A stretch of DNA of 64,000 bases from JAAFJM01 sp964529175 (GTDB taxonomy: Bacteria > Bacteroidota > Bacteroidia > UKL13-3): positions 671,770 to 735,769 of the forward strand of contig CAZGVO010000001.1 of NCBI GenBank assembly GCA_964529175.1, in the 5' to 3' direction. This document shows positions 27,297 through 33,645 of the stretch, piece by piece. Below the pieces are notes generated by a model. That model saw only the letters and a list, made by a program, of their open reading frames with translations, was not told the origin of the DNA and made no database searches. The translations under genes were made by a program, and so were the position numbers. Positions within the stretch are counted from its first letter, which is position 1; each line of letters begins with the position of its first letter.

Positions 27297-27441
27297 ATAG
27301 CTCACTAAGTATATGAGCAACTAAAACTATAAAACCAATTAATAGCAAAATAATAGGAAATAGATAAAAGTATTCAACTTTGCTAAGCACTATTTTAAAA
27401 AGTTTAAATGCATTTATTATTTTAGAAGCCCAATTTTTCAT
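27271..27441 (-). CDS. Possible 56-residue single-helix membrane protein
   Basis: An ATG-started frame on the minus strand (start at 27441). It encodes M-K-N-W-A-S-K-I-I-N-A-F-K-L-F-K, then a strongly hydrophobic helix (F-P-I-I-L-L-L-I-G-F-I-V-L-V), with an amphipathic basic N-terminus. It fills an otherwise empty gap and overlaps the 3' end of the coiled-coil gene by 26 bases in convergent orientation. The amphipathic-plus-helix design resembles other Bacteroidota microproteins, but it lacks the C-terminal F-I-Y-x-x-F. Support is composition only. Confidence 0.4.
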   Translation of the reverse strand: MKNWASKIINAFKLFKIVLSKVEYFYLFPIILLLIGFIVLVAHILSELFIPAQRCL

Positions 27442-27561
27442 TTAAAATGCTTGTTTATACCAATGTAATTTAACTTCCATAATTATAATATGGTTTGAGT
27501 TGCTTTAGTTTAGGGTTTAAATGACATAATGCTTACATAATAAAAAAATAAATTTAACCAA

Positions 27562-28272
27562 TTGGAAAGTAATTTCATCTACAAACAAATTTTGGCTAGA
27601 TATGCCTTAAGTGGCTCTGAGCAATTGTATTACGATGGGCTTAATCATTTAGAAATAAACAACGATTTTATTTTAAAATTGGTTGATATTTTTAGGAATC
27701 CGGCTTCGTTTAAAATAGAAATGTTAAATGGGGTAGCATTAGAAACTATTATAGAATACATAGAACGAACGCATAATTATTACATTGCTAAAAAATTGCC
27801 CGAAATAGAGCAAAGTATTTGTTTGTTTTTACAAGAATTTGATACAAACCACCCTTTGTTAAAAACATTAAAGGTACTTTATTCCAATTATTACAGCCAT
27901 TTGGTTACACATATTTTAATGGAAGAAAAGTGCTTATTGCCTTATGCTAAGTACCTTTTAGAGGTGCTAAAAAATGGGTTTAACGCTAAGGCTTATTTTA
28001 GTAAAAACTTTAATGGAACAATTAATGACTTTATATCAAACCATGATGATAGCCACGAATTAGATTTAGACTTTATACAAAAAATAGCTTCTGAATATGC
28101 CAATAACAAAACAGATAGTTATATTTATAGAATATTACAATTGCAATTAGAAGCATTTAAAAAAGACCTAAGGGTGCATGAGCTAATAGAGGATTATATT
28201 TTAATTCCTAATACTAGAATTTTAGAAAGAAAATTAGAACAAAAAATTAAAAATTTTACCATAGTAAACTAG
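27562..28272 (+). CDS. Hemerythrin-domain / di-iron Fe-S repair (RIC, YtfE/ScdA)-like protein
   Basis: A 236-residue all-helical protein starting at TTG 27562 (no ATG ahead of the conserved part). Candidate iron ligands follow the RIC pattern: I-E-R-T-H-N-Y-Y near residue 70, T-N-H-P-L-L, H-L-V-T-H-I-L-M-E-E-K-C-L-L-P-Y around 115-130, then S-N-H-D-D-S-H-E and R-V-H-E-L-I-E-D. RIC proteins repair nitrosative/oxidative damage to iron-sulfur clusters. Compared with YtfE (220 residues) the N-terminal ScdA_N domain with its usual cysteine is not evident. The closest-family call is moderately sure, the exact role less so. Confidence 0.7.
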   Translation: MESNFIYKQILARYALSGSEQLYYDGLNHLEINNDFILKLVDIFRNPASFKIEMLNGVALETIIEYIERTHNYYIAKKLPEIEQSICLFLQEFDTNHPLLKTLKVLYSNYYSHLVTHILMEEKCLLPYAKYLLEVLKNGFNAKAYFSKNFNGTINDFISNHDDSHELDLDFIQKIASEYANNKTDSYIYRILQLQLEAFKKDLRVHELIEDYILIPNTRILERKLEQKIKNFTIVN

Positions 28273-28326
28273 CTCACATTGGCTTATTAGCTTAGGATAA
28301 ATAAGTACTTTAAACCTTAAATTAAT

Positions 28327-28396
28327 TATATTTGCAACGATAATTCGCGACTTTTCAAGGGTGATTCACTAATGCTGGCTTGCCAGCATTTTTTAT
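28327..28396 (+). ncRNA. Possible short transcript with strong terminator hairpin
   Basis: The bases TATATTTG at 28327-28334 match the Bacteroidota -7 element TAnnTTTG exactly. About 36 bases later an 8-bp hairpin (28371-28378 with 28383-28390, loop CTTG) is followed by a T-run. That would give a transcript of about 55 nt with no frame of useful length. No TTTG is found at the -33 position, which weakens the case. The hairpin could instead simply terminate the hemerythrin-like gene, whose stop is 100 bp upstream. Confidence 0.3.
28371..28396 (+). terminator. Rho-independent terminator hairpin
   Basis: AATGCTGG (28371-28378), loop CTTG, CCAGCATT (28383-28390), then TTTTATT. The perfect 8-bp stem with T-run reads best on the plus strand. 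A second smaller hairpin (GGCAG-GTAA-CTGCC, 28398-28411) lies just downstream and would serve the XRE gene on the minus strand, whose stop is at 28422. Confidence 0.75.
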
Positions 28397-28421
28397 TGGC
28401 AGGTAACTGCCTAATTATTAA

Positions 28422-28655
28422 CTACTTAGTTTCAATGTATTCTGTTCTATTAGTATCAACTAAAAATGGAATAGACACATCTAACGCATTGGCTATTTTT
28501 ATTAGCGTTTCAAAAGTAGATTTGTGCGCATTTCTTTCTATTTGGCCATAGGCCGATGCACTCATTCCACAATTAAAGGCAGCATCTTCTTGTGTTAGTT
28601 TTTTTGCCTCTCTAATTTTTCTCAATCTGTAAGCTAGTATCATAAATGTTATCAT
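28422..28655 (-). CDS. XRE family helix-turn-helix transcriptional regulator
   Basis: A 77-residue protein that is essentially one HTH_3 (Cro/CI-like) domain: L-R-K-I-R-E-A-K-K-L-T-Q-E-D-A-A, then M-S-A-S-A-Y-G-Q-I-E-R-N (recognition helix) and T-L-I-K-I-A-N-A-L-D-V-S. No effector domain is fused. The start may be ATG 28655 or, more in keeping with family length, ATG 28643 (M-I-L-A-Y-R-L). Two related 10-bp near-palindromes just upstream (28646-28655 and 28702-28711) could be its own operator sites, implying autoregulation. Confidence 0.86.
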   Translation of the reverse strand: MITFMILAYRLRKIREAKKLTQEDAAFNCGMSASAYGQIERNAHKSTFETLIKIANALDVSIPFLVDTNRTEYIETK

Positions 28656-28711
28656 TTAAATGGGTAATACAATTATTTTATTGCTTAATCGTTTTACAAA
28701 AATGGTAACAT
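28646..28711 (-). promoter_or_regulatory. Candidate XRE operator pair
   Basis: Two related near-palindromic 10-mers flank the likely promoter of the XRE gene: ATGTTATCAT (28646-28655) and, read on the minus strand, ATGTTACCAT (28702-28711). They differ at one base and lie 56 bp apart, centre to centre, about five helical turns. The first abuts the ATG at 28643. Such symmetric sites are expected for small XRE repressors, but binding is inference. Confidence 0.35.
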
Positions 28712-29117
28712 CAAATGGTTTGTGATTATTGGTTTTTGCCAATGGTTTTTAAAATAGTTGCAAAAAGTGCAAAAATGAGTGAAGTTTACTCTAACTACTA
28801 AATTTCAAAATGTATAGAATCCTAATTTTAAAAAGATGTTTTGTATAAAATGCAAAAATTATGAGCATGTTTTGGTAAATTTTGCTAAAAAAATAACTAC
28901 TTCATAATGGTTTAAAAAGCCATATAAAACCAATCTGTTAAATGAAGGCACTAAAACGAATATTTTCTTGTACAGTGTCATACAATTTTTTAGACGAAAC
29001 GGAAAAACAATAATCCATTGGTTTTAAATTTCTGTATATTAGGTGTTTAAAATAAAAAATAACCTTTGGGCAACTTTTACGTACTAAGTAGCATTATAGC
29101 AGTTATAAAAATTAAAA
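28656..29117. other. Intergenic region between divergent XRE and sigma factor genes
   Basis: About 460 bp of AT-rich sequence without a credible reading frame. It must hold promoters for both divergent genes. Apart from the XRE operator candidate at its left end I see only an imperfect -7-like TAACCTTTG at about 29061-29069, roughly 50 bp ahead of the sigma factor start, with one base too many in the spacer. No RNA fold recognised. Confidence 0.5.
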
Positions 29118-29666
29118 ATGCAAGTAACCAAGGCACATATTAAACTTCTGAAGCAAGGGCATACCGCTACGCAAAAGTTGATTTTTGAAAAATGCTTTAG
29201 TGCTATGTTTAGGGTTTGCCAGCGTTATGTTATACAAATAGATGAAGCTGAAGATTGTGTAATGAAAGGGTTTTTAAAGGCTTTTCAGCAAATTGAAAAA
29301 TTTGAATACCAAAACGACAATAGCTTTATGTATTGGTTGAAACGTATTATGGTTAACGAAGCATTGATGGCTTTGCGTAAGCAAAATAATTTTAGCTTAG
29401 TAAGCATTGATAGTGCGCCTGATATTGGTTTTGACGATGATTTTATAAAACAAATGGATGCACAATATTTATTTGATGCTATTTTAAAATTGCCAATTGG
29501 CTATCGAACTGTGTTAAACATGTTTATAGTAGAAGGATATAGCCATCAAGAAATAGCGCAAACACTGGGCATTACCGAGAGTACCAGTAAAACACAATTG
29601 GCTAAAGCCAAGGCCAAACTAAAAAATTTAATTAACCCCAAACTATACGGTTATGGAAATGTATAA
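29118..29666 (+). CDS. ECF-type RNA polymerase sigma factor
   Basis: A 182-residue protein with the sigma-70 region 2 and region 4 layout. Region 2: C-Q-R-Y-V-I-Q-I-D-E-A-E-D-C-V-M-K-G-F, the D-x-E-D core of the -10 recognition helix, followed by F-M-Y-W-L-K-R-I-M-V-N-E. Region 4: L-P-I-G-Y-R-T-V-L-N-M-F-I-V-E-G-Y-S-H-Q-E-I-A-Q-T-L-G-I-T-E-S-T-S-K-T-Q-L, the HTH that reads the -35 box. It overlaps the next gene, a likely membrane anti-sigma, by 14 bases. Confidence 0.9.
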   Translation: MQVTKAHIKLLKQGHTATQKLIFEKCFSAMFRVCQRYVIQIDEAEDCVMKGFLKAFQQIEKFEYQNDNSFMYWLKRIMVNEALMALRKQNNFSLVSIDSAPDIGFDDDFIKQMDAQYLFDAILKLPIGYRTVLNMFIVEGYSHQEIAQTLGITESTSKTQLAKAKAKLKNLINPKLYGYGNV

Positions 29667-30297
29667 TATTTTTAAGCAAAAAATAGATTCAATAAACAGT
29701 TTACCTTCAAACTATGAACCTAATTTGGAAAGTAAGTGGGAGCTTTTGGAGGCAAGTTTAAAGCCCAATAAAAAGAAGCCATTTATATATTGGTTTAATA
29801 AAATTGGGGCTGTGGCTGCTGTAGTTTTGTTATTTGGAGCAATAGGCATATATGGTGTAAAAATTATTAAACCTACCAATGTAAAAAAGCCCGGAACTGC
29901 TCAAGTTTACACAATTGAAAAAGAAAAATATGCGGCAAACACAAACATAAAAAACAAAATTTTACCAGTTGTTACGCACCAAAAGGTAATTGTAAAGCAA
30001 AATAAAATAAAAGTTACTGAAGACCTAAAAGTACTTGTATTAACTGAAAGCAGGCCAATTGACACTCCAATTATTTCCGTAACCCTTGCAGAAAATAAGG
30101 TGGAACAAAATGTAAATAAACAAAAACGATTTACTGAAATAGATTTTGGTGAAACTGTTGTAACCAAACCTTTGGAAATAAAGGTGGCTAGCACTCAAAA
30201 CATTAAATTTAAAATAGGTGCAACAATGCCCTACAAAACATTAACAGGAACCGCAGCCGAAAATTCGAGCTTTGGTTTTACCAAACAAATTAATTAA
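29653..30297 (+). CDS. Putative single-pass anti-sigma / membrane partner of the ECF sigma factor
   Basis: A 214-residue protein with an N-terminal cytoplasmic part of about 45 residues (N-L-E-S-K-W-E-L-L-E-A-S-L), one membrane helix (I-G-A-V-A-A-V-V-L-L-F-G-A-I-G-I-Y, about 52-68), and a basic, low-complexity periplasmic part. It overlaps the sigma gene by 14 bases. In Bacteroidota this arrangement normally encodes the cognate anti-sigma factor. No zinc-binding (ZAS) motif is seen, so the mechanism of sigma binding is unclear. Confidence 0.62.
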   Translation: MEMYNIFKQKIDSINSLPSNYEPNLESKWELLEASLKPNKKKPFIYWFNKIGAVAAVVLLFGAIGIYGVKIIKPTNVKKPGTAQVYTIEKEKYAANTNIKNKILPVVTHQKVIVKQNKIKVTEDLKVLVLTESRPIDTPIISVTLAENKVEQNVNKQKRFTEIDFGETVVTKPLEIKVASTQNIKFKIGATMPYKTLTGTAAENSSFGFTKQIN

Positions 30298-30312
30298 ACC
30301 AATAACCCATTT

Positions 30313-31359
30313 ATGATTATGAGAAAATTACTGCTATTAGCTTGCGGGCTTGTTATGGTCTGCACCAATCCATTATTTGCACAAAAAGAAGGTGTAACAC
30401 AAGTAGATTTACTTTATACTGATGATACTCCATCGGATACTTTAGTAATTAAACTGGGCGGAAGCGATAAAATTTTAATTATTGGTGGAAACCTAAAAGA
30501 CATGCATAAATACAAACAAGCCGACTCTATTAAAACCCTGTTTTTAACCGATATTTTAGTGGCTCAAGCCAAAAGTACTTTAAATGCCGAAGCTACTAAG
30601 GTTTATTATTTTGTAACTAGTAATGGAAAGCGTAGACTTAAAGCCGAAAACGTAGATTTAACCGAAAATGCAGTAAATATAGCCTATGAGTTAAAGCGTT
30701 TACAACTTGATTTACCCAAATACGAATACCATTTATTTGATTTAAAAAACGGGTATCAAATTCAGATATATTTAGCTGATGCCAAACAGTTAAAAACACA
30801 ACTTGAAAATACCAATTTGGGGAGTGCCATTAATTTTGTGAATACCAATGCTAAAAAAGATTTTAACCGAACTTTTAAACTAGAATTGGCTACAGAAAAT
30901 GGATATAAGGTTACCAATAAAACCTACGGCAGGCGCGATGCCATTATGATTAATGGTGCATTTGGGGTTGGTTTAATTGGCAATACAATAGCTCCTGTTG
31001 CTGGTATCGATATGTTGTTTTATTTATCAAATAAATATTCGGTTGGTAAGTGGAGATTGGGTTTAAGTTATAATGCATTTCCATTTGTAAATTCGGTAGG
31101 GGCTGATGTAAAAAGCGTTTCTTTGGTAAACTCTTACAGCGCCAAATTTTTATATAACCTGAATGAGGACAATAAAGAAACGGCCTATTGGCTTGGTTTA
31201 CAGGGAGGGATTATGAAAAGTAATGATTTACAGTCGTTTGACAATGCTCTGAAATTCAGCTTGTTATTGGGCCATAAATCGATTAATTATTCTTTTGATT
31301 TTATACACGATAGTAATAAAAATATCGTTTACGGACTTACTGTTTATTTGCCATTTTAA
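30313..31359 (+). CDS. Exported protein with C-terminal beta-barrel-like region
   Basis: A 348-residue protein with signal peptide (about 1-24, ending L-F-A-Q-K). The first 190 residues are mixed alpha/beta without recognised family. The last 130 (G-A-F-G-V-G-L-I-G-N-T and later strands, ending V-Y-G-L-T-V-Y-L-P-F with a terminal aromatic) look like outer-membrane strands. Third gene of the sigma operon (15-bp gap), so it is probably the output or sensor of that sigma system. The 3' end overlaps the convergent SET-domain gene by 23 bases. An ATG at 30319 is an alternative start. Confidence 0.58.
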   Translation: MIMRKLLLLACGLVMVCTNPLFAQKEGVTQVDLLYTDDTPSDTLVIKLGGSDKILIIGGNLKDMHKYKQADSIKTLFLTDILVAQAKSTLNAEATKVYYFVTSNGKRRLKAENVDLTENAVNIAYELKRLQLDLPKYEYHLFDLKNGYQIQIYLADAKQLKTQLENTNLGSAINFVNTNAKKDFNRTFKLELATENGYKVTNKTYGRRDAIMINGAFGVGLIGNTIAPVAGIDMLFYLSNKYSVGKWRLGLSYNAFPFVNSVGADVKSVSLVNSYSAKFLYNLNEDNKETAYWLGLQGGIMKSNDLQSFDNALKFSLLLGHKSINYSFDFIHDSNKNIVYGLTVYLPF

Positions 31360-31786
31360 GGTTTAGCCAATAAGCATTTCCATAGCTGCAAAAAATTTCA
31401 GACATTGCTTTTATATTCTTTAAAGCCACCAAACAAACTTCGTTTTTATGGTTTAAAGTAATGAAAGCATTGTTTTTATAACTAACTGGTAAACTGCCAT
31501 TTGCATCGTTAGCGTATTTGGCAAAACTATCCGTTTGTTGCGCATCTAAAATTTTGCCATTGGGTAAGTTCATAAAATAAGCGTTTTGTTTATTAAGTGC
31601 TCTTGCCTCGGCTTCTTTTGTGCCAATTATTTCTCCTCTATAAATGGCTATTATTTCATTTTTATAAATATTTATAGCCGTAAATAAACCCAAACCAGCA
31701 TTTTCAAATCCTGATGTTTTTATAAATAAATAATCAGCCTCTGGGGCTGAAATAATCTCGGGAAATGAATTGTTTTTTAAAAGCAT
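31337..31786 (-). CDS. SET domain-containing protein
   Basis: A 149-residue protein that is one SET domain: G-L-G-L-F-T-A near residue 32, I-Y-R-G-E-I-I-G-T-K-E-A, then K-Y-A-N-D-A-N-G-S (position of the N-H-S-x-x-P-N knot motif, with N-D in place of N-H) and I-F-C-S-Y-G-N-A-Y-W at the C-terminus, carrying the catalytic Tyr. SET proteins are lysine methyltransferases in eukaryotes. Bacterial ones are scattered and mostly uncharacterised. The substituted motif could mean altered activity. It stands alone, convergent with the beta-barrel gene and overlapping it by 23 bases. Confidence 0.82.
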   Translation of the reverse strand: MLLKNNSFPEIISAPEADYLFIKTSGFENAGLGLFTAINIYKNEIIAIYRGEIIGTKEAEARALNKQNAYFMNLPNGKILDAQQTDSFAKYANDANGSLPVSYKNNAFITLNHKNEVCLVALKNIKAMSEIFCSYGNAYWLNLKMANKQ

Positions 31787-31835
31787 GTAGTTAAATGGTC
31801 TGAATAATTGCTTGGTATTTTAGGAAACAATAATG

Positions 31836-31879
31836 CACAAAAAAACCTTGCTAAAGCAATAAAGTTTAACAAGGTTTTT
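31836..31879. terminator. Bidirectional terminator hairpin
   Basis: Inverted repeat AAAAACCTTG (31841-31850) and CAAGGTTTTT (31870-31879) with a 19-nt loop, flanked by A-run and T-run. It lies 43 bp after the ALDH stop on the minus strand, for which the U-run (8 T) is best. Confidence 0.75.
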
Positions 31880-31890
31880 CAAATCAATCA

Positions 31891-31914
31891 TTCACTTCGG
31901 CTCCGCTCAGTGAA
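31891..31914. repeat. Small palindromic element near the ALDH7 terminator
   Basis: TTCACT (31891-31896) and AGTGAA (31909-31914) flank a G+C-rich core TCGGCTCCGCTC. The core word CTCCGCTCA resembles the arm of the 56599-56642 repeat, suggesting a common dispersed family. Confidence 0.5.
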
Positions 31915-31921
31915 CATTTAA

Positions 31922-33469
31922 CTACAAATCAAATTTAATACCTTGTGCTAATGGCAATTCCTTACCGTAGTTAATGGTATTGGTTTGTCTGCGCATGTAT
32001 GCTTTCCAGCTATCGCTTCCACTTTCGCGTCCGCCACCTGTTTCTTTTTCGCCACCAAATGCACCACCAATTTCAGCACCACTGGTTCCAATATTAACGT
32101 TTGCAATTCCACAATCGCTACCCCAATGTGCTAAAAATGCTTCTGCTTCTTGCAAATTATCGGTAAACACACTTGAACTTAAACCTTGTTTTACGCCATT
32201 TTGCATATCAATTGCTTCATCAAAATCTGTGTATTTCATAATGTAAAGAATAGGCGCAAAAGTTTCGTGTTGTACTATTTTAAAGCTGTTTTTAGCTTCG
32301 CAAATAGTTGGTTTTACATAACAACCACTTTCGTAACCTTCGCCTTGCATTACTTCTGCACCACAAAGTACATTGCCACCTTCTGCTTTTACTTGCTCAA
32401 TGGCATTTAAGTAAGCAGCCACTGCATCTTTATCAATTAATGGTCCAACCAAGTTTCCAGTTAATGGATTACCAATGGTTAATTGCTTGTAAGCATTAAC
32501 TAATTTATCTTTTACTTTTTCGTAAATACTTTCGTGAATAATTAACCTACGTGTGGTGGTACAACGTTGGCCTGCAGTTCCCACAGCACCAAATACTACA
32601 CCCACCATGGCTAAATCTAAATTGGCATTTGGAGTTAAGATAATGGCATTGTTTCCACCTAATTCTAATAAAGCTTTTCCAAAACGTTGTGCCACTGTTG
32701 CTCCAACTATGCGGCCCATGCGGGTAGAACCAGTTGCTGAAACCAAAGGAACTCGTTCATCTTTGCTCATTAATTCACCTACTTTATAATCGCCATTTAC
32801 CAGACAGAAAATTCCTTCAGGTAAATTATTTTCTTTTAAAGTTTTAGCCATTAACAACTGACAAGCAATTGCTGAAAGTGGCGTTTTTTCTGATGGTTTC
32901 CATACACACACATCACCACAAACGGCAGCTAACATACTATTCCAACTCCAAACTGCAACAGGGAAATTAAAAGCCGAAATAATTCCAACTATTCCAAGTG
33001 GATGGTATTGCTCGTACATTCTGTGGTTTGGTCTTTCGCTGTGCATGGTTGAGCCCGTTAATTGACGACTTAAACCAACTGCAAAATCGCATATATCAAT
33101 CATTTCTTGTACTTCACCCAAACCCTCTTGTAAGCTTTTACCCATTTCGTAGCTTACCAATTGGCCAAGAGGTTGTTTAAACTCACGTAACAAATTTCCG
33201 TATTGGCGCACAATTTCACCACGTTTGGGCGCAGGCATTTTACGCCAAGTTTTAAAAGCTTCTTCGGCAGTTGCTATTACTTTATTGTACTCAGCTTCGG
33301 TGGTAAATTTTACTTTACCTATTAATTTTCCATCTACTGGCGAGTAAATTTCTTTTACTTCAGCGTTTGCATCAGCAAAATGATTTTGCCCTGTTGATGT
33401 TCCTTCGTTTATTTCTTTTAAGTTTAACTCTTTTAAAAAATCAAGAGAAAAGGTTTGTGTTGCACTCAT
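31922..33469 (-). CDS. Aldehyde dehydrogenase, ALDH7 (aminoadipic semialdehyde dehydrogenase, antiquitin) family
   Basis: A 515-residue NAD-dependent aldehyde dehydrogenase. The catalytic Cys is C303 in G-T-A-G-Q-R-C-T-T-T-R-R-L and the general base E269 in L-L-E-L-G-G-N-N-A-I-I-L; a nucleotide-binding G-S-T-R-M-G is at about 248-253. The G-Q-R-C-T-T-x-R signature and the C-terminal A-E-I-G-G-A-F-G-G-E-K-E-T-G-G-G-R-E are those of ALDH7, which oxidises 2-aminoadipate 6-semialdehyde to 2-aminoadipate in lysine degradation. No other lysine pathway gene is nearby. A 9-copy heptanucleotide repeat lies 74 bp upstream of its start. Confidence 0.9.
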   Translation of the reverse strand: MSATQTFSLDFLKELNLKEINEGTSTGQNHFADANAEVKEIYSPVDGKLIGKVKFTTEAEYNKVIATAEEAFKTWRKMPAPKRGEIVRQYGNLLREFKQPLGQLVSYEMGKSLQEGLGEVQEMIDICDFAVGLSRQLTGSTMHSERPNHRMYEQYHPLGIVGIISAFNFPVAVWSWNSMLAAVCGDVCVWKPSEKTPLSAIACQLLMAKTLKENNLPEGIFCLVNGDYKVGELMSKDERVPLVSATGSTRMGRIVGATVAQRFGKALLELGGNNAIILTPNANLDLAMVGVVFGAVGTAGQRCTTTRRLIIHESIYEKVKDKLVNAYKQLTIGNPLTGNLVGPLIDKDAVAAYLNAIEQVKAEGGNVLCGAEVMQGEGYESGCYVKPTICEAKNSFKIVQHETFAPILYIMKYTDFDEAIDMQNGVKQGLSSSVFTDNLQEAEAFLAHWGSDCGIANVNIGTSGAEIGGAFGGEKETGGGRESGSDSWKAYMRRQTNTINYGKELPLAQGIKFDL

Positions 33470-33505
33470 TTTTATTAGTTCTTAGTTTATAGTTGGTTAG
33501 TTCTT

Positions 33506-33520
33506 TCACGCTCTGCGTGA
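33506..33520. repeat. Short palindrome TCACGC-N3-GCGTGA (other copy)
   Basis: TCACGC TCT GCGTGA, upstream of the ALDH7 gene and 24 bp from the heptanucleotide repeat. The 6-bp arms are identical to those at 62271-62285. Confidence 0.65.
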
Positions 33521-33543
33521 TTCAGTTGTTTGCTTCTGGCTTC

Positions 33544-33606
33544 TCGTCTATCGTCTATCGTCTATCGTCTATCGTCTATCGTCTATCGTCTATCGTCTAT
33601 CGTCTA
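33544..33606. repeat. Heptanucleotide tandem repeat, 9 copies of TCGTCTA
   Basis: Nine perfect head-to-tail copies of a 7-bp unit (63 bp) lie in the 176-bp gap between the ALDH7 start (33469) and the M1 peptidase stop (33646). The unit is not a multiple of three and is outside any credible gene. It sits 75-137 bp upstream of the ALDH7 start codon, where copy-number change could alter promoter spacing. Confidence 0.95.
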
Positions 33607-33645
33607 TTCCAAGTTGCAAAGCTATTCATTTTATTCCAAATAGGA

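Noticed and set aside
33544..33606. The TCGTCTA array as a CRISPR array
   Set aside because: Units are 7 bp with no spacers and no cas genes nearby; it is a simple tandem repeat.
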